This document shows, piece after piece, positions 1-8,884 of a DNA stretch of 25,722 nt. The translations under genes were made by a program, and so were the position numbers. Location of the stretch: positions 76,149 to 101,870 of the forward strand of contig KN884889.1 in assembly GCA_000934455.1 (NCBI GenBank). Direction: 5' to 3'. The first letter of the stretch is position 1; each line of letters starts with the position of its first letter. The notes under the pieces were generated by a model that was given only the letters and a program-made list of their open reading frames with translations, was not told the DNA's origin and searched no databases. Source of the DNA: Apostichopus parvimensis (lineage: Eukaryota > Echinodermata > Holothuroidea > Aspidochirotida > Stichopodidae).

Positions 1-590
1 CTAGCCATAAAATAAAACTGACTTCACTGGAAAGCTGTCCCAGCACTGGTAAAACTACCCTCCCAGGGAGTATCTAGCCATAAAATAAAACTGACCTCAC
101 CGGGGAGCTGCCCGGGCAGCACTAGTACAACCAACCTCCCAGGAGTATCTAGCCATAAAATAAAACTGACTTCACTGGGGAGCTGCCCCAGCACTGGCGA
201 AACCACCCTCCCAGAAGTATCTAGCCATAAAATAAAACTGACCTCACTGGGGAGCTGCCCCAGCACTGGTGAAACCACCCTCCCAGGAGTATCTAGCCAT
301 AAGATAAAACTGACTTCACTGGAAAGCTGCCCAGCACTGGTAAAACTACCCTCCCAGGGAGTATCTAGCCATTAAATAAAACTGACCTCACCGGGGAGCT
401 GCCCCAGCACTGGTAAAACTACCCTCCCAGGAGTATCTAGCCATAAGATAAAACTGACTTCACTGGAAAGCTGCCCAGCACTGGTAAAACTACCCTCCCA
501 GGAGTATCTAACCATAAAATAAAGCTGACTTCACTGGGAGCTGCCCCAGCACTGGCAAAACCACCCTCCCAGGAGTATCTAGCCATAAAA
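1..590. repeat. 72-bp minisatellite, about eight copies
   Basis: Units begin with 'ctagccat' (or a one-base variant) at 1, 74, 149, 221, 293, 365, 437, 508 and 579, so the period is 71-75 and mostly 72. Each unit ends with a 'ccctcccaggagtat'-like block. Copies differ by scattered substitutions and small indels. The array runs off the left edge, so its full size is unknown. Because 72 is a multiple of three, the - strand reads as a 24-residue repeat over a few units, but the 71-, 73- and 75-bp units break the frame and there is no sign that it is translated. Confidence 0.95.
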
Positions 591-1194
591 AATATCTGTA
601 CTGATACACTTAATAACTGAAAGTGCATTATATCACAAAGCAGATTTTCAACCTCCCACTCCTGAACATTGTAAACCTGGAAAGTATTAATACTAATAAT
701 AAAGAGACTCTGAAGATTGGTGTAGGAAACCCAGACAGTTTCCAAGTTAAATAAAACTCATTGCTTTTAACAATAAATAAATAATTCCCACAACTCTTTG
801 TAAATCTGCTTTACCCCGTTTTCTGGGTATTTTGTATGATTCTGCATGTGAGGTTTGCAGATCCACTGTGAGATGATACATAAAACTGTGTGAGTTGGTA
901 GGTACAGCATTCTCTGAAAGTGATGTATTTGGAGATATATCTGGATGCCACGTTGGCGTAAATATCGTTAAATCCGTCTGACGCCATCATATCATGACTC
1001 CTGACTGCACCAAATTAAGATGAGCAAATATTTTGAAACTGGCAATATTTCATCATTAATATTTGAATATCACAACATTCCATACACCTTGAGCATGATA
1101 TGTTTGATTGGGCATTTGAGGTTCAAACCTCATAAGAGTCCGGCTTGACTTTACAAAAAAATATCTTGGTCACTGGTTTGTCCAAACAAATTAC
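591..1194. other. AT-rich sequence, no gene seen
   Basis: This stretch lies between the minisatellite and the first SINE. I see no convincing open frame or splice-bounded exon on either strand. It is probably intron of the DNAJ-like gene, whose last exon follows at 1497. Confidence 0.5.
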
Positions 1195-1457
1195 AATATG
1201 TATGTATTTATGTCCATATTTATCTACGTATGTATTTAGATCCTCGCGAAGAAGCCTCATTGGCTTATCGAAGCCGCAAGCTGACCAAACAATCTGTTAG
1301 ATTCATATTTTACGTCCATGATAACTCTGTAACTGGACGACATACATTAATCTTGTAACTGTAACTGGACGACATACATTAATCTTGGATTGACTCGAAC
1401 TCGGGACCTTATGATTGAAAAGCACCGGGGTTAACCACTGAGCTAACACTCCCTGTA
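1195..1457 (-). mobile_element. tRNA-derived SINE, copy 1
   Basis: Read on the - strand, the element starts near 1457 with a tRNA-like head. It has an A-box-like 'ttagctcagtggttaacc' and, about 40 bases on, a B-box-like 'gagttcgagtc', as expected of an internal RNA polymerase III promoter. A non-tRNA body follows, including 'gcttgcggcttcgataagc' and ending near 'cgcgaggatctaaat'. The tail is an AT-rich tacat/taaat-type simple repeat to about 1195. A 32-bp block containing 'gtaactggacgacatacatt' is duplicated in tandem (from 1329 and from 1361), which the second copy at 3.6 kb lacks. The copy sits about 40 bases upstream of the acceptor of the chaperone exon. I did not match it to a named family. 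Confidence 0.8.
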
Positions 1458-1496
1458 TACTCCCTCCAACAATATGTTGCCTGTCTTTTCTCCTAG

Positions 1497-1596
1497 AATC
1501 CTAGAAAATGGGCAAGAAACAATCACAGTAGAGGAGGACGGTGCGGTGACTTCAAAAACAATTGACGGAAGGCCTGCGATGATAATGCAGAACTGA
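1497..1596 (+). CDS. Terminal coding exon of a DNAJB6/DNAJB2-like J-domain co-chaperone
   Basis: A pyrimidine-rich acceptor (ctgtcttttctcctag, ending at 1496) leads into an exon read in phase 2: one base completes a codon, then ILENGQETITVEEDGAVTSK is followed by TIDGRPAMIMQN and TGA at 1594-1596. DNAJB6 and DNAJB2 carry the same C-terminal pattern, ENGQE-x-V-x-VEEDG followed by S-x-TING, after the serine-rich and substrate-binding region. These proteins work with Hsp70 and, in DNAJB6, suppress aggregation. Only the last 32 full codons are here. The J domain and G/F region must lie upstream of base 1. The chain ends soon after the conserved motif, as in the short DNAJB6 isoform, not the long nuclear one. 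No upstream exon was found in 1-1496. Confidence 0.82.
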
Positions 1597-2000
1597 TTAC
1601 TGCAGACGGGTGTAGTAAATAGAGACTATTAAACGGTGGTTGTTCAGTATAGGAGCAGTTTATGAGACTACCAACACTAAACCAGAGAGGGGCGATCCAA
1701 ACCATCTGATAACATCACTTGATGAAAACCGTGCAAAAGAGAAGAAAGAAATTTGTTCCCCACTTTTGAGTATAAATGTTATCGGCAGTTTACTTTCTTT
1801 CAAGATCTAGATGCTGCCACCTGCTGCATGTAAACAAATGCCACCAATGGATGGAAGTATTTAGTTCCAAACTAGTCTGTTTAATTAGCAGCATAAACCA
1901 TATTTTCATTGTTGTCATTTGGCATATTCCATTCTTTAAAAACTAAATCCACCAGGTTGATGGCTTTTTCAAGTATAAGCATTTTTAAAAAATAAATAAA
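1597..2000 (+). other. Probable 3' UTR and poly(A) signal of the DNAJ-like gene
   Basis: After the stop at 1596 the sequence is AT-rich and non-coding. Two overlapping AATAAA hexamers lie at 1991-2000, about 400 bases downstream of the stop, and are the best candidate cleavage signal on this strand. Confidence 0.5.
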
Positions 2001-3621
2001 AGATGATTATTTCCTGTCTTGGAAATGGATTACATTTGCAAGCATTCTATAAAAGCAGCTGGTAAGTTTTGAAAATTAGTGGATACAAAATTGGATCCAT
2101 AGAGACATAGTTTGGTAGCTTAACTTGTCAACTTTTAATTATATTATCATCAAGGGTAAAAAATAGTGGAAATTCTGATTTGCAACTTTTCTTGGCATGT
2201 GATTTATTCAAGAATGAGTTTTAAACTTGTCAGGAATGGTGGATTTTGTTTTTTTAATCAAATAGAATGATTAATTGAATGCTGGGTTGATGTTCAATTT
2301 CTATCTTGGTGGATGATATCTTTAAGGGGTACTCTGGAGTTTTCTCAACTTTCTTGGAAATTGGTAAGCAATATAGCAAACTGACACCAACCCGCTCAGA
2401 GGATGTACTTTCACTTTTAAATTAATACTGAACTAATATTTTGTCATCAGTTTTTGAAAGGAATGCCAGACATTACTAGATGCAACAATGATCAAAGATC
2501 AACAAATTTTCATCAAAAATAATTTATTCATATGACGAAGCAAGTAGTTAATTTTCATTAATTTTCATTTCCTTAAGATCTACAAACACTTTGTGAAAAT
2601 CAAGGACACAAAATGGAGATGTGTTGTTGCCAGTCAGACAACATGGTTTTCAGATTCCATTTCGAACATAGATTGTCGTCACATACGATGTTAATGATGA
2701 CAACAAAGGTTGGCTTTGTTTTCTTTCTTAATTACATTTCAGAATAGCTGTTTGTAAATTAGCATCACTGAAACAGTGATAGCCGAGTGACAGTATCTTC
2801 GTCTCAGTTTGGAAATTCTAACCTTGTTACTGCTATATAAATAGTGAAACAAATATGGTATTATTTTGGACATAAACCTCATTTCAAAGGGAACTTTTTT
2901 CATTGGATGTTTTTCTTCTTTCTTTTTCTGCTTTAATGGACATAAGCATCGGCTGTGTAATAATAACGTAATGTTTGTGTTAGTAACGATGATAGTTGTT
3001 GGGTGAATGCTGTAGGTTTAGACCATAGTTTTGGTTTTAAGATCAAGATGGTCAAGCAAATCCATCCAATTTTTCTACTGCTTTGTATTTCTTAGTTAAA
3101 AAATATGTAAATAGAGCCTGGCTTTTTTTCTTACATGAGTGTTTAATAGATGTAATGCTTTGTATTAACTATTGTGTCAGTTGTAGTATAGTAGATTAAT
3201 ATTAATAACAAGGTATGACCCACATGTTTGATTTCTTTACTTTGGAAGGCCCCCGGGGAAGTGGGGGGGTAGGGAGATGCTTAAATGAAAGTGTATGCAC
3301 ACATCTTCACCTAGATATTATGCATCCAAAGAAAGATCAGATATAGGCATAATATTTCTGAGCAAGTCAGAGCATTTGGTGTTAGTGAAGGGGCATGGGG
3401 GGGGGGTGAGGTGGAGGCTACCCACTTTTCATGGGGGCGATGACATGGTATTAACCCTCCCACTCTTGATCAACAAGTATTCACTTTGCATAGTAAGTGT
3501 ATAATATTGTTTCATATTTATTTAACAAATGTTTTGAGATCACATTTCCTATCCTTCCTCATGACTACCAACTGAAATTTATAATTTCAAAATATATTCG
3601 GAGATGTTGGGTATTGTATGT
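2001..3621. other. AT-rich intergenic or intronic DNA, no supported gene
   Basis: No protein family is recognisable. Isolated donor-like strings occur (for example GTAAGT after 2060) but without a convincing coding block beside them. Short G-rich runs occur near 3250 and 3400. This is probably spacer between the chaperone gene and the exon at 4163. Confidence 0.45.
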
Positions 3622-3794
3622 AATTTAGATCCTCCTGCAAGCAGGAACTCATCATTGGCCATCATTGGCTTATCAAAGCCGCAAGCTGACCGAAGTCAGT
3701 CTCTTAGATTCATATTTAAACGTCCATGATTATTAATTGTCAATAACTCTGTAACTAGACGACATACATTAATCTTGGAGTGACTCGAACTCGG
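3622..3794 (-). mobile_element. tRNA-derived SINE, copy 2 (head-truncated)
   Basis: This is the same family and orientation as the copy at 1.2-1.45 kb. Shared blocks include 'ggcttatc(a/g)aagccgcaagc', the 'gacgacatacattaatcttgg' segment (one base diverged upstream) and the B-box region 'gactcgaactcgg' as written on +. Homology stops just past the B-box, so the A-box half of the tRNA head is missing and the copy is probably not transcribable. It carries a single copy of the block that is duplicated in copy 1. Confidence 0.75.
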
Positions 3795-4162
3795 TATTAA
3801 GATTTGAAGCATGGATTTGATAGGCACAGTGTACACTGAACAGTATAATAATGCATTTTGTATCATCCAGAGATGTAATCCAGAGATGTATTTTGTTTTT
3901 ATTTCGCTTATATCTGCATTTTCAATTGTACAATGGAAAAGAAGGAAACGGATACGAGGGGTTCCATTTGGCCGTGTATTTTACCGATATATCAAAAAAC
4001 AGTACATTTTGTCAGAGAATTTGTTTAGTTCTACCCGTTTTTTTGTATGTTTTTCTAAAAACAGCAAAAATTTAAGGCTATCTTTGACAGCATTCGTGGT
4101 CAAATACTTGATCTTTAGAAGAAATGAATTGACATATATCTGACATTTTTTGTGTGTAACAG

Positions 4163-4282
4163 TTGAGGGTTGAAGTTGCAGCTCGCAAAGGTCGTAACCT
4201 GCCATTTGCCACAGACGATGAAATCTGCTGTAGTGCATGCCAAGAAAAACTCATCAAGCGATTCACAATGTTGGATTCTTAA
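4163..4282 (+). CDS. Putative terminal exon of an unrecognised protein with a CC-x2-C motif
   Basis: An acceptor with a T-rich tract (cattttttgtgtgtaacag, ending at 4162) precedes exactly 40 codons ending in TAA at 4280-4282. The reading begins LRVEVAARKGRNLPFATDDE and continues ICCSACQEKLIKRF to the stop. The mix of charged residues and a tight cysteine cluster (ICCSAC) looks like a real, possibly metal-binding, C-terminus, but I cannot name the family. Phase 0 is required. A phase-2 entry, as used by the chaperone exon at 1497, hits TGA at once, so this is not simply an alternative end of that gene. No upstream partner exon was found. AATAAA signals follow at 4680 and 4749. The - strand frames here look like shadows. 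Confidence 0.42.
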   Translation: MRVEVAARKGRNLPFATDDEICCSACQEKLIKRFTMLDS

Positions 4283-4679
4283 TGTAACAAGTTGTCAGTA
4301 ACACGTGAAAGTAAATTATACTATCGTCAAATTGGAAGCTTGTGTGTGGAAGAGAAGAGTGAGTCAGAATAGCAAGTATATATTGTCACCAGATTTGATA
4401 GAAAACTGCAAATTGAGTATTAGAGAAATTTACTCCCATTTCATGAATAGGTTGGAGAGTCCTTTCTAGAGGACAACATCTAAACTATGGTATGATCGCT
4501 TCCCAGAGGCAATAAGGGGAAAACCTCACTGATTCTAGTGACATTTAAAGATCACTTTGGATGAGAAAATATTGCATAGATATGTCTACAAAATCTCTGA
4601 ATCTGACTATATTTTTGAACTTCATACTACCATGGGAGCCCATATAGTCATTGACCTTCATGACAAATGTTGTCCAGTC

Positions 4680-4754
4680 AATAAAGAGAGTGCCATATTG
4701 GATAAACATTGAATTAATTCACCTCTTCAAAGACTTCCCTTATTCCTGAATAAA
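4680..4754 (+). other. Poly(A) signals for the 4163-4282 exon
   Basis: AATAAA occurs at 4680-4685 and again at 4749-4754, about 400-470 bases after the putative stop at 4282. Their position supports that exon being a + strand 3' end. Hexamers are common in AT-rich DNA, so the support is modest. Confidence 0.4.
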
Positions 4755-6074
4755 ACCAAGTGATCATTTTATAACATTGCTCAAAAAAAACTGCTGATTT
4801 TAGGTTATTCAATATTTATATATTATATGTTTGTTCAACCTACTTAAGAAACGGCTTAGCGATTTACATATTTGATTTTCTTTCTTATTTTCCATTTAAT
4901 GATTTTAATGCAACTGTATGTTGCTTCATAACTCACCCGTAGGCTTATATCCATCTTTCCTATCATATCATGTATGTATTTTCAAATTCTTCACCATTTA
5001 TTTCAACTCCTATAAAGTTTTTTTCAATATTTCACTCCTTTTTCCAAACCTAGTGCAACTTTTTTTGTTCAGCAATTGTTTGTTCAGATATATACTAATT
5101 ACCTTGATAGAGCTGTATTTATGGGAAGAAAGAAAAAAAAAACAGGTACATGCTTGCTTTACAAATCAACAAACTGTGTGTTGTATTTTGTAATTGTTTA
5201 TCACTCGTTACAAGTTATCTTTGGAAAAAGGAAGAATATATATCTATATTTTCCGGTCTAAGATTCAACTCAATATTTACTACAATGATAGAAATGATCA
5301 AAAGAACCAGTCTATGGCAAAGTATTGTGGTCTGCTTCAATTTGATACTCTTTTTCACCTCATACCTCTCTCCATGAGAAATGGAATTTGAGGAATTGAA
5401 GTAGTAAGTCAAATGCATATTAAGTAAAATTTACCACAATATTGACACAAGTGTGCCGATCTCAAAACAATCAATTGTTTATATCTTGTGCATATTTTGA
5501 CCTTTGTCAAATGGCATGCATGTTAAGCAATGGTATGCTGTGTAAAAGGCATAAATCTAAAGTACAACTGTTTTCAGTTATAAGGCTGTTGGCCTCTGCA
5601 ACCCTCCCCATCCCCCCGCCCCCTTCCTGCATCCTTACCAACCCACGGACGCACACAACACAAACTCTCTTTTTCTGACGGTCAAACTTTCACCTACTTT
5701 CTTGAGACAAACATAGCCATGTCTCATTTATATTGAAAGGCATTTGTCTGTTTTATCAAACCCAAATAATAAAAAAAATTGCTAACATACACTTTGCCTT
5801 TAACTTTTCCATTACTCTTCACGTAATCTAATGTTTTTATTTGATTTAGTCAATGCTGTACATTCTTTTCTCTGTTGTGATCCTTCTGTGAAGTAGTTGT
5901 TCAGATTTCATAACCATATCCCAATTCCTGTCATAATCAACCAATATTATGCTTATACCAAACTCCTGAACACTCAAGGAATTCTACAATGTTTTTGTTC
6001 ACATCTAAGAAAGTGTAAACTGAAAAGGGATTATTAACTTGAAAGATCTTGAAAAATGACAACTTCAGCTACTA
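4755..6074. other. AT-rich spacer between convergent genes
   Basis: Many short overlapping open frames occur on both strands but none has codon character, splice context or family resemblance. A pyrimidine/C-rich patch lies near 5590-5640. The stretch separates the + strand exon ending at 4282 from the 3' end of the - strand LYR gene. Confidence 0.5.
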
Positions 6075-6769
6075 TTTATTATGATATTTGTGGAGGTACA
6101 AACATTCGACAATTTTGCAAACTGGCTATTGGAAACCTGCCAACCTCTTATAAAAATAGAAAGATTAATGGTCCCCCCCCCCCATAATCATCAGATTAGG
6201 GGGGAAATAGGAAGAAAATGTCAAATTCCAACTTAAACAAGATAGTGCAGTCTTTATAAAATGTAATAAATATTGTTTTGGTTTTACAAGTCACTTCAAC
6301 AATAATGCAGGCTACATGAAAATAATTGTCGCATTAATGTTGGCACTGCAGAACACAATGGCATGAACATTTTATAGAATTATTTCCCAAAAAATTCTCC
6401 ACATCCCAACACAAACCTGTCAATTTCTGATCGCAATTTAGAGAAATAAGTCGATATTAAATTTGCACATAAAATCATGAGATTGCCTTTGAAGTTGCCT
6501 GAAGGCTCATGGTAAAACCGGGAGATTTGGCAAGTTTGGGCTAATGACTAAAGCATCCTTTGAATAAACCTCAACAGTTGATTGGTCAATCTTGCCTAGA
6601 TTGATGCATCACATGATATCATGATCTTACACATTTAATCCTCTTGCAGGAGAGGTCAAAGTTGATTGATGTACACATCATCTCTTCGATATTCACTTCA
6701 CCAGCTGTTCCTCTTGAATTGCCTGCTCCTCATCAGGCTGTCTGTCTCCATCTTCGTCTCTTAGCTATG
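6075..6769 (-). other. Probable 3' UTR of the LYR-motif gene
   Basis: On the - strand the stop of the LYR gene is at 6770-6772 and the first clear AATAAA (written tttatt on +) is at 6075-6080. No second large open frame occurs between them. This matters because vertebrate MIEF1 mRNAs carry the long MIEF1 frame after the microprotein. A C-rich hairpin at 6173-6204 lies inside this UTR. Confidence 0.45.
6173..6204. repeat. C-run/G-run hairpin
   Basis: A run of 11 C is followed by 'ataatcatcagatta' and a run of six G. TAATC pairs with GATTA around a 4-base ATCA loop, and C pairs with G below with a single bulged A. A stable stem is expected in single-stranded DNA or RNA. Function unknown. Confidence 0.6.
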
Positions 6770-6814
6770 TCAAATCAATCCACCCAGCCTTTGAGAGAGG
6801 AAGTAGTATCCTTT
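6770..6814 (-). CDS. LYR-motif microprotein (MIEF1-MP-like), exon 2
   Basis: This 45-base exon encodes KGYYFLSQRLGGLI followed by TGA (6770-6772 on +). The acceptor on the - strand is 'actttttcag', directly before AAAGGATAC. It is entered in phase 0, which matches the donor of exon 1 at 7436/7437. The residues line up with the C-terminal helix of the vertebrate microprotein (K-G-x-x-F-L-x-x-x-L-G-x-I), which identifies the gene more firmly than exon 1 alone. The 622-base intron between the exons holds a partial duplicate of the exon 1 end. The long + strand frame over 6650-6841 is a shadow of this exon and its 3' UTR. Confidence 0.85.
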   Translation of the reverse strand, partial: KGYYFLSQRLGGLI

Positions 6815-7202
6815 CTGAAAAAGTTTGTGATAAAGTCATAAAATTTTAACTTGATATGCTGTAAACCAAACAGAATAAAGAACAAACACACACACTATAC
6901 ATTTATCCAGCTTTGTGCAGAATATTTAGCAAAATTTTTATAATGATATTTTCTCAATATTTAACAAAAGGTCTGTTTTAGTGTGTTGGTCAAACATCCT
7001 GCAGAAACAACTGGCTCAAATTGAATGATGCCCACTGACACAGTTAGATTCCGGTTTTCAAAATGACATGGCAGGTTGCTTAAAATGTCCTTTTTAGCTA
7101 AAAGGACAAAATTTTTTATAAACTATAAACTTATAAATAACAGTAGTGAAGCCTTCTCAGAAATTAAAAGCTTTGGTTTCCATGATTTTTTTTTATACAA
7201 GA

Positions 7203-7457
7203 GGGTTTATCACAGTTTACATCTGAAAGCCTTTGTTTTACACATTGAGTCATGTACAAGTATCAAACATTTTGGCCTGCAAGTAAAGATAAAGTAAAAC
7301 CTATTAATGTAATAGAGCTACCATACACAAGAAATTTGACACACATTGCCCAAAGACATTTTATGTTCATATTGCAGTAAAACAATTGAACATTGCATTG
7401 TCTTTTTTGGGGTGAGGGGCAGGGTTTATGACTTACATCTAAAAGCCTTTGTTTTAC
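7203..7457 (-). repeat. Partial duplication of the exon 1 end and splice donor
   Basis: The block at 7422-7457, spanning the last ~21 coding bases of exon 1 plus its donor, recurs in the intron at 7203-7241 with a few changes and a 3-base indel. On + both contain 'gggtttat' and 'aagcctttgttttac'. In the intronic copy the donor reads GTAAAC instead of GTAAGT. This is a local direct duplication about 220 bases apart and may create a decoy donor. Confidence 0.75.
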
Positions 7458-7619
7458 TTCATGATGTTGTTCCTGCTTAGCTTTTTCAAACTCCTTTCTG
7501 ATTGCTGATCTGAAGAATTCCTGATCTGTGTATTTCAGTTTTTCTCCTTCCCTCATGAGAGAGCGATATAGTGACAAGACTGCCTTCCTTGACCAAACAA
7601 TAGTAACCGGTGAAGACAT
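7437..7619 (-). CDS. LYR-motif mitochondrial microprotein (MIEF1-MP / AltMIEF1-like), exon 1
   Basis: ATG at 7619-7617 (A at -3) opens 61 codons: MSSPVTIVWSRKAVLSLYRS, then LMREGEKLKYTDQEFFRSAI, then RKEFEKAK and a charged helix ending RLLD. A consensus donor follows (GAT|GTAAGT). Joined to exon 2 the protein has 75 residues, against about 70 in mammals. Visible signatures are the LYR tripeptide with its upstream WSR-x-AV-LS context, the KYTD-x-(E/D)F segment and the basic F-R-x-x-I-R-K-E-F block of LYR proteins. In mammals this protein sits in mitochondria and, with mitochondrial acyl carrier protein and MALSU1, attends assembly of the large mitoribosomal subunit; that role is inferred here. 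An upstream in-frame TTG and an acceptor-like 'tctctttcgacag' suggest a 5' UTR exon boundary near 7674. In vertebrates it is encoded upstream of MIEF1 on one mRNA, but no MIEF1 frame follows here. Confidence 0.9.
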
Positions 7620-7739
7620 TGTGTCTTCTTTAAGCACTGTAGCGTTAATAACCCCCAAAAGTATTGTTATCCTGTCGAAAGAGATATCACAACATATTCA
7701 TAAATATTCCATTATTAATATGATCTGAATACAGTAAGT

Positions 7740-8057
7740 ACTTTTAAAGGATTCACTGAGTATTTAATTTTCCATCTTTTCTTGCCTGTAGATGAAGTAA
7801 TAACTATAACTGGAGGGTACTTTCACCAGAGTAGTTTAAGAGCCTGGACTTGTAGGATATGATTGCCTGGGACTCATGCCCCCCTCCTCCCTGCATGCCC
7901 CCCCTTTAAACCTATCCTATCCACAACACCTCTCCCATTGGGTATGTCTTTGATCTGAGTACTAATATAAAGGGAAGAAGGGGTGTAAATTTGGTAACCA
8001 TTTTTTACCATTTCAGTACAACTATATTTTCAATGCCAAATCAGTGACATCCGCCTT
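7740..8057. other. Spacer between the LYR gene and the Penelope-like element
   Basis: No coding signal was seen. It contains a C-rich patch near 7880-7915. Any promoter or 5' UTR exon of the LYR gene should lie here or beyond the retroelement, but no diagnostic motif was found. Confidence 0.4.
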
Positions 8058-8083
8058 TCTTACTATCTGTGTAAGAATAAATT

Positions 8084-8123
8084 GGCCTGACGTTTCGATC
8101 CTAGCAGGATCTTCTTCAAAGGC
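8084..8123 (-). ncRNA. Hammerhead ribozyme relic in the Penelope-like element
   Basis: The - strand reads GCCT (stem I, 5' side), TTGAAGA (core), the perfect hairpin GATCCTGCTAGGATC (stem II), GAAAC, GTC (cleavage triplet) and AGGC (stem I, 3' side). This is the order of a minimal type-I hammerhead, and such ribozymes are known in Penelope-like elements. The core should be CUGANGA; here the first position is U, so the C3-G8 pair is lost and activity is probably weak or absent. Stem I has 4 pairs. It marks the 3' pseudo-LTR region. Confidence 0.7.
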
Positions 8124-8229
8124 TAAATGACAAGTAACAGTAACAGAAGGGACAAAAACACACACAGAATACAGACAGGTTAATGAGCATGGTGAACACA
8201 AAGAGATAGATGAAAGGGATTAGTAGACA

Positions 8230-8880
8230 TGGCTGCAATACCTTCAGCATGAGGGATGTTAGTGTAAAGAGAAGTGACGTCGAAAGTACCGATGATGGCT
8301 GTACTAGGGATTTGGTTCTTGATACTTCAAGTTTCCTGAGGAAATCTGGATCGTCATGGATGTAAGAGTAAATCTGAGGAACTAGAGGTTTGATGAAGTG
8401 GTCAACAAACAAGGATATCTTCTCAGTGGGGGACTCATTGCCTGAAATGATAGGCCTACCAGGGTTACCAGGCTTGTGAATTTTGGGCAGAAGATAAAAC
8501 CTGGCTGCCTTACAGTCTGTGGAAAAGGAAAGAAACAGCCTTCTTAGAAATCTGGTTCTGCTGGTACATATCAGTGATGGTCTGTTTTATCTGCTGGGAG
8601 AAAATAACTGTGGGATCAGAATCAAGAAGAGTGTAAATATCGCTGTTGATGACGCATGGCTTCCTTGATGTAATCCTGTCGATCCTGGATGACAACTGGA
8701 GAACCTTTGTCGGCTGACTTGATGATAATGTCACTGCGAGACATCAGTAAGGAGAGTGCTATACGCTCATCTCTTGGAAGGTTGTCGTGTGTTCTGCGGA
8801 GAGGAGAGTTTGACTGGTTAGTCTCAGAGCTGACGACTTGTGTGTAGGCCTCTAAAACAGGGACTCTGTTCTTAGGAAGC
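8230..8880 (-). pseudogene. Penelope-like reverse transcriptase fragment
   Basis: This is the RT core. Reading down the - strand, the segment 8880-8630 gives SRSDIIIKSADKGSPVVIQD (RT motifs 1-2), 8600-8540 gives TITDMYQQNQISKKA, and 8510-8330 gives the proline-rich PKIHKPGNPGRPIISG block and DDPDFLRKLE. A one-base shift near 8325 then moves the frame to KNQIPSTAIIGTFDVTSLYT (motif A). An additional frame change lies near 8520. No motif C aspartate pair is present, so no polymerase activity is possible. Replication in this class is RT-mediated; only a degraded product could be made here. Confidence 0.85.
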
Positions 8881-8884
8881 ATCC

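Noticed and set aside
1-590. CRISPR array
   Set aside because: The whole 72-bp unit is repeated; there are no unique spacers between short repeats, and the genome is eukaryotic.
2041-2061. Exon ending at a consensus donor (GCAGCTG|GTAAGT)
   Set aside because: No acceptor and no convincing frame; the preceding codons are not protein-like.
2766-2815. tRNA-like A-box (tagccgagtgacag)
   Set aside because: No B-box follows at the proper distance, so it is not supported as a tRNA or SINE head.
3811-4143. 110-codon + strand frame
   Set aside because: AT-driven composition, no splice or start context, and it ends just before the real acceptor at 4162.
6650-6841. + strand frame after a good acceptor, reading PHQAVCLHLRLLAMSNQST and ending in a stop
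   Set aside because: The - strand over the same bases carries exon 2 of the LYR gene, with family match and phase-matched splicing, so the + frame is a shadow.
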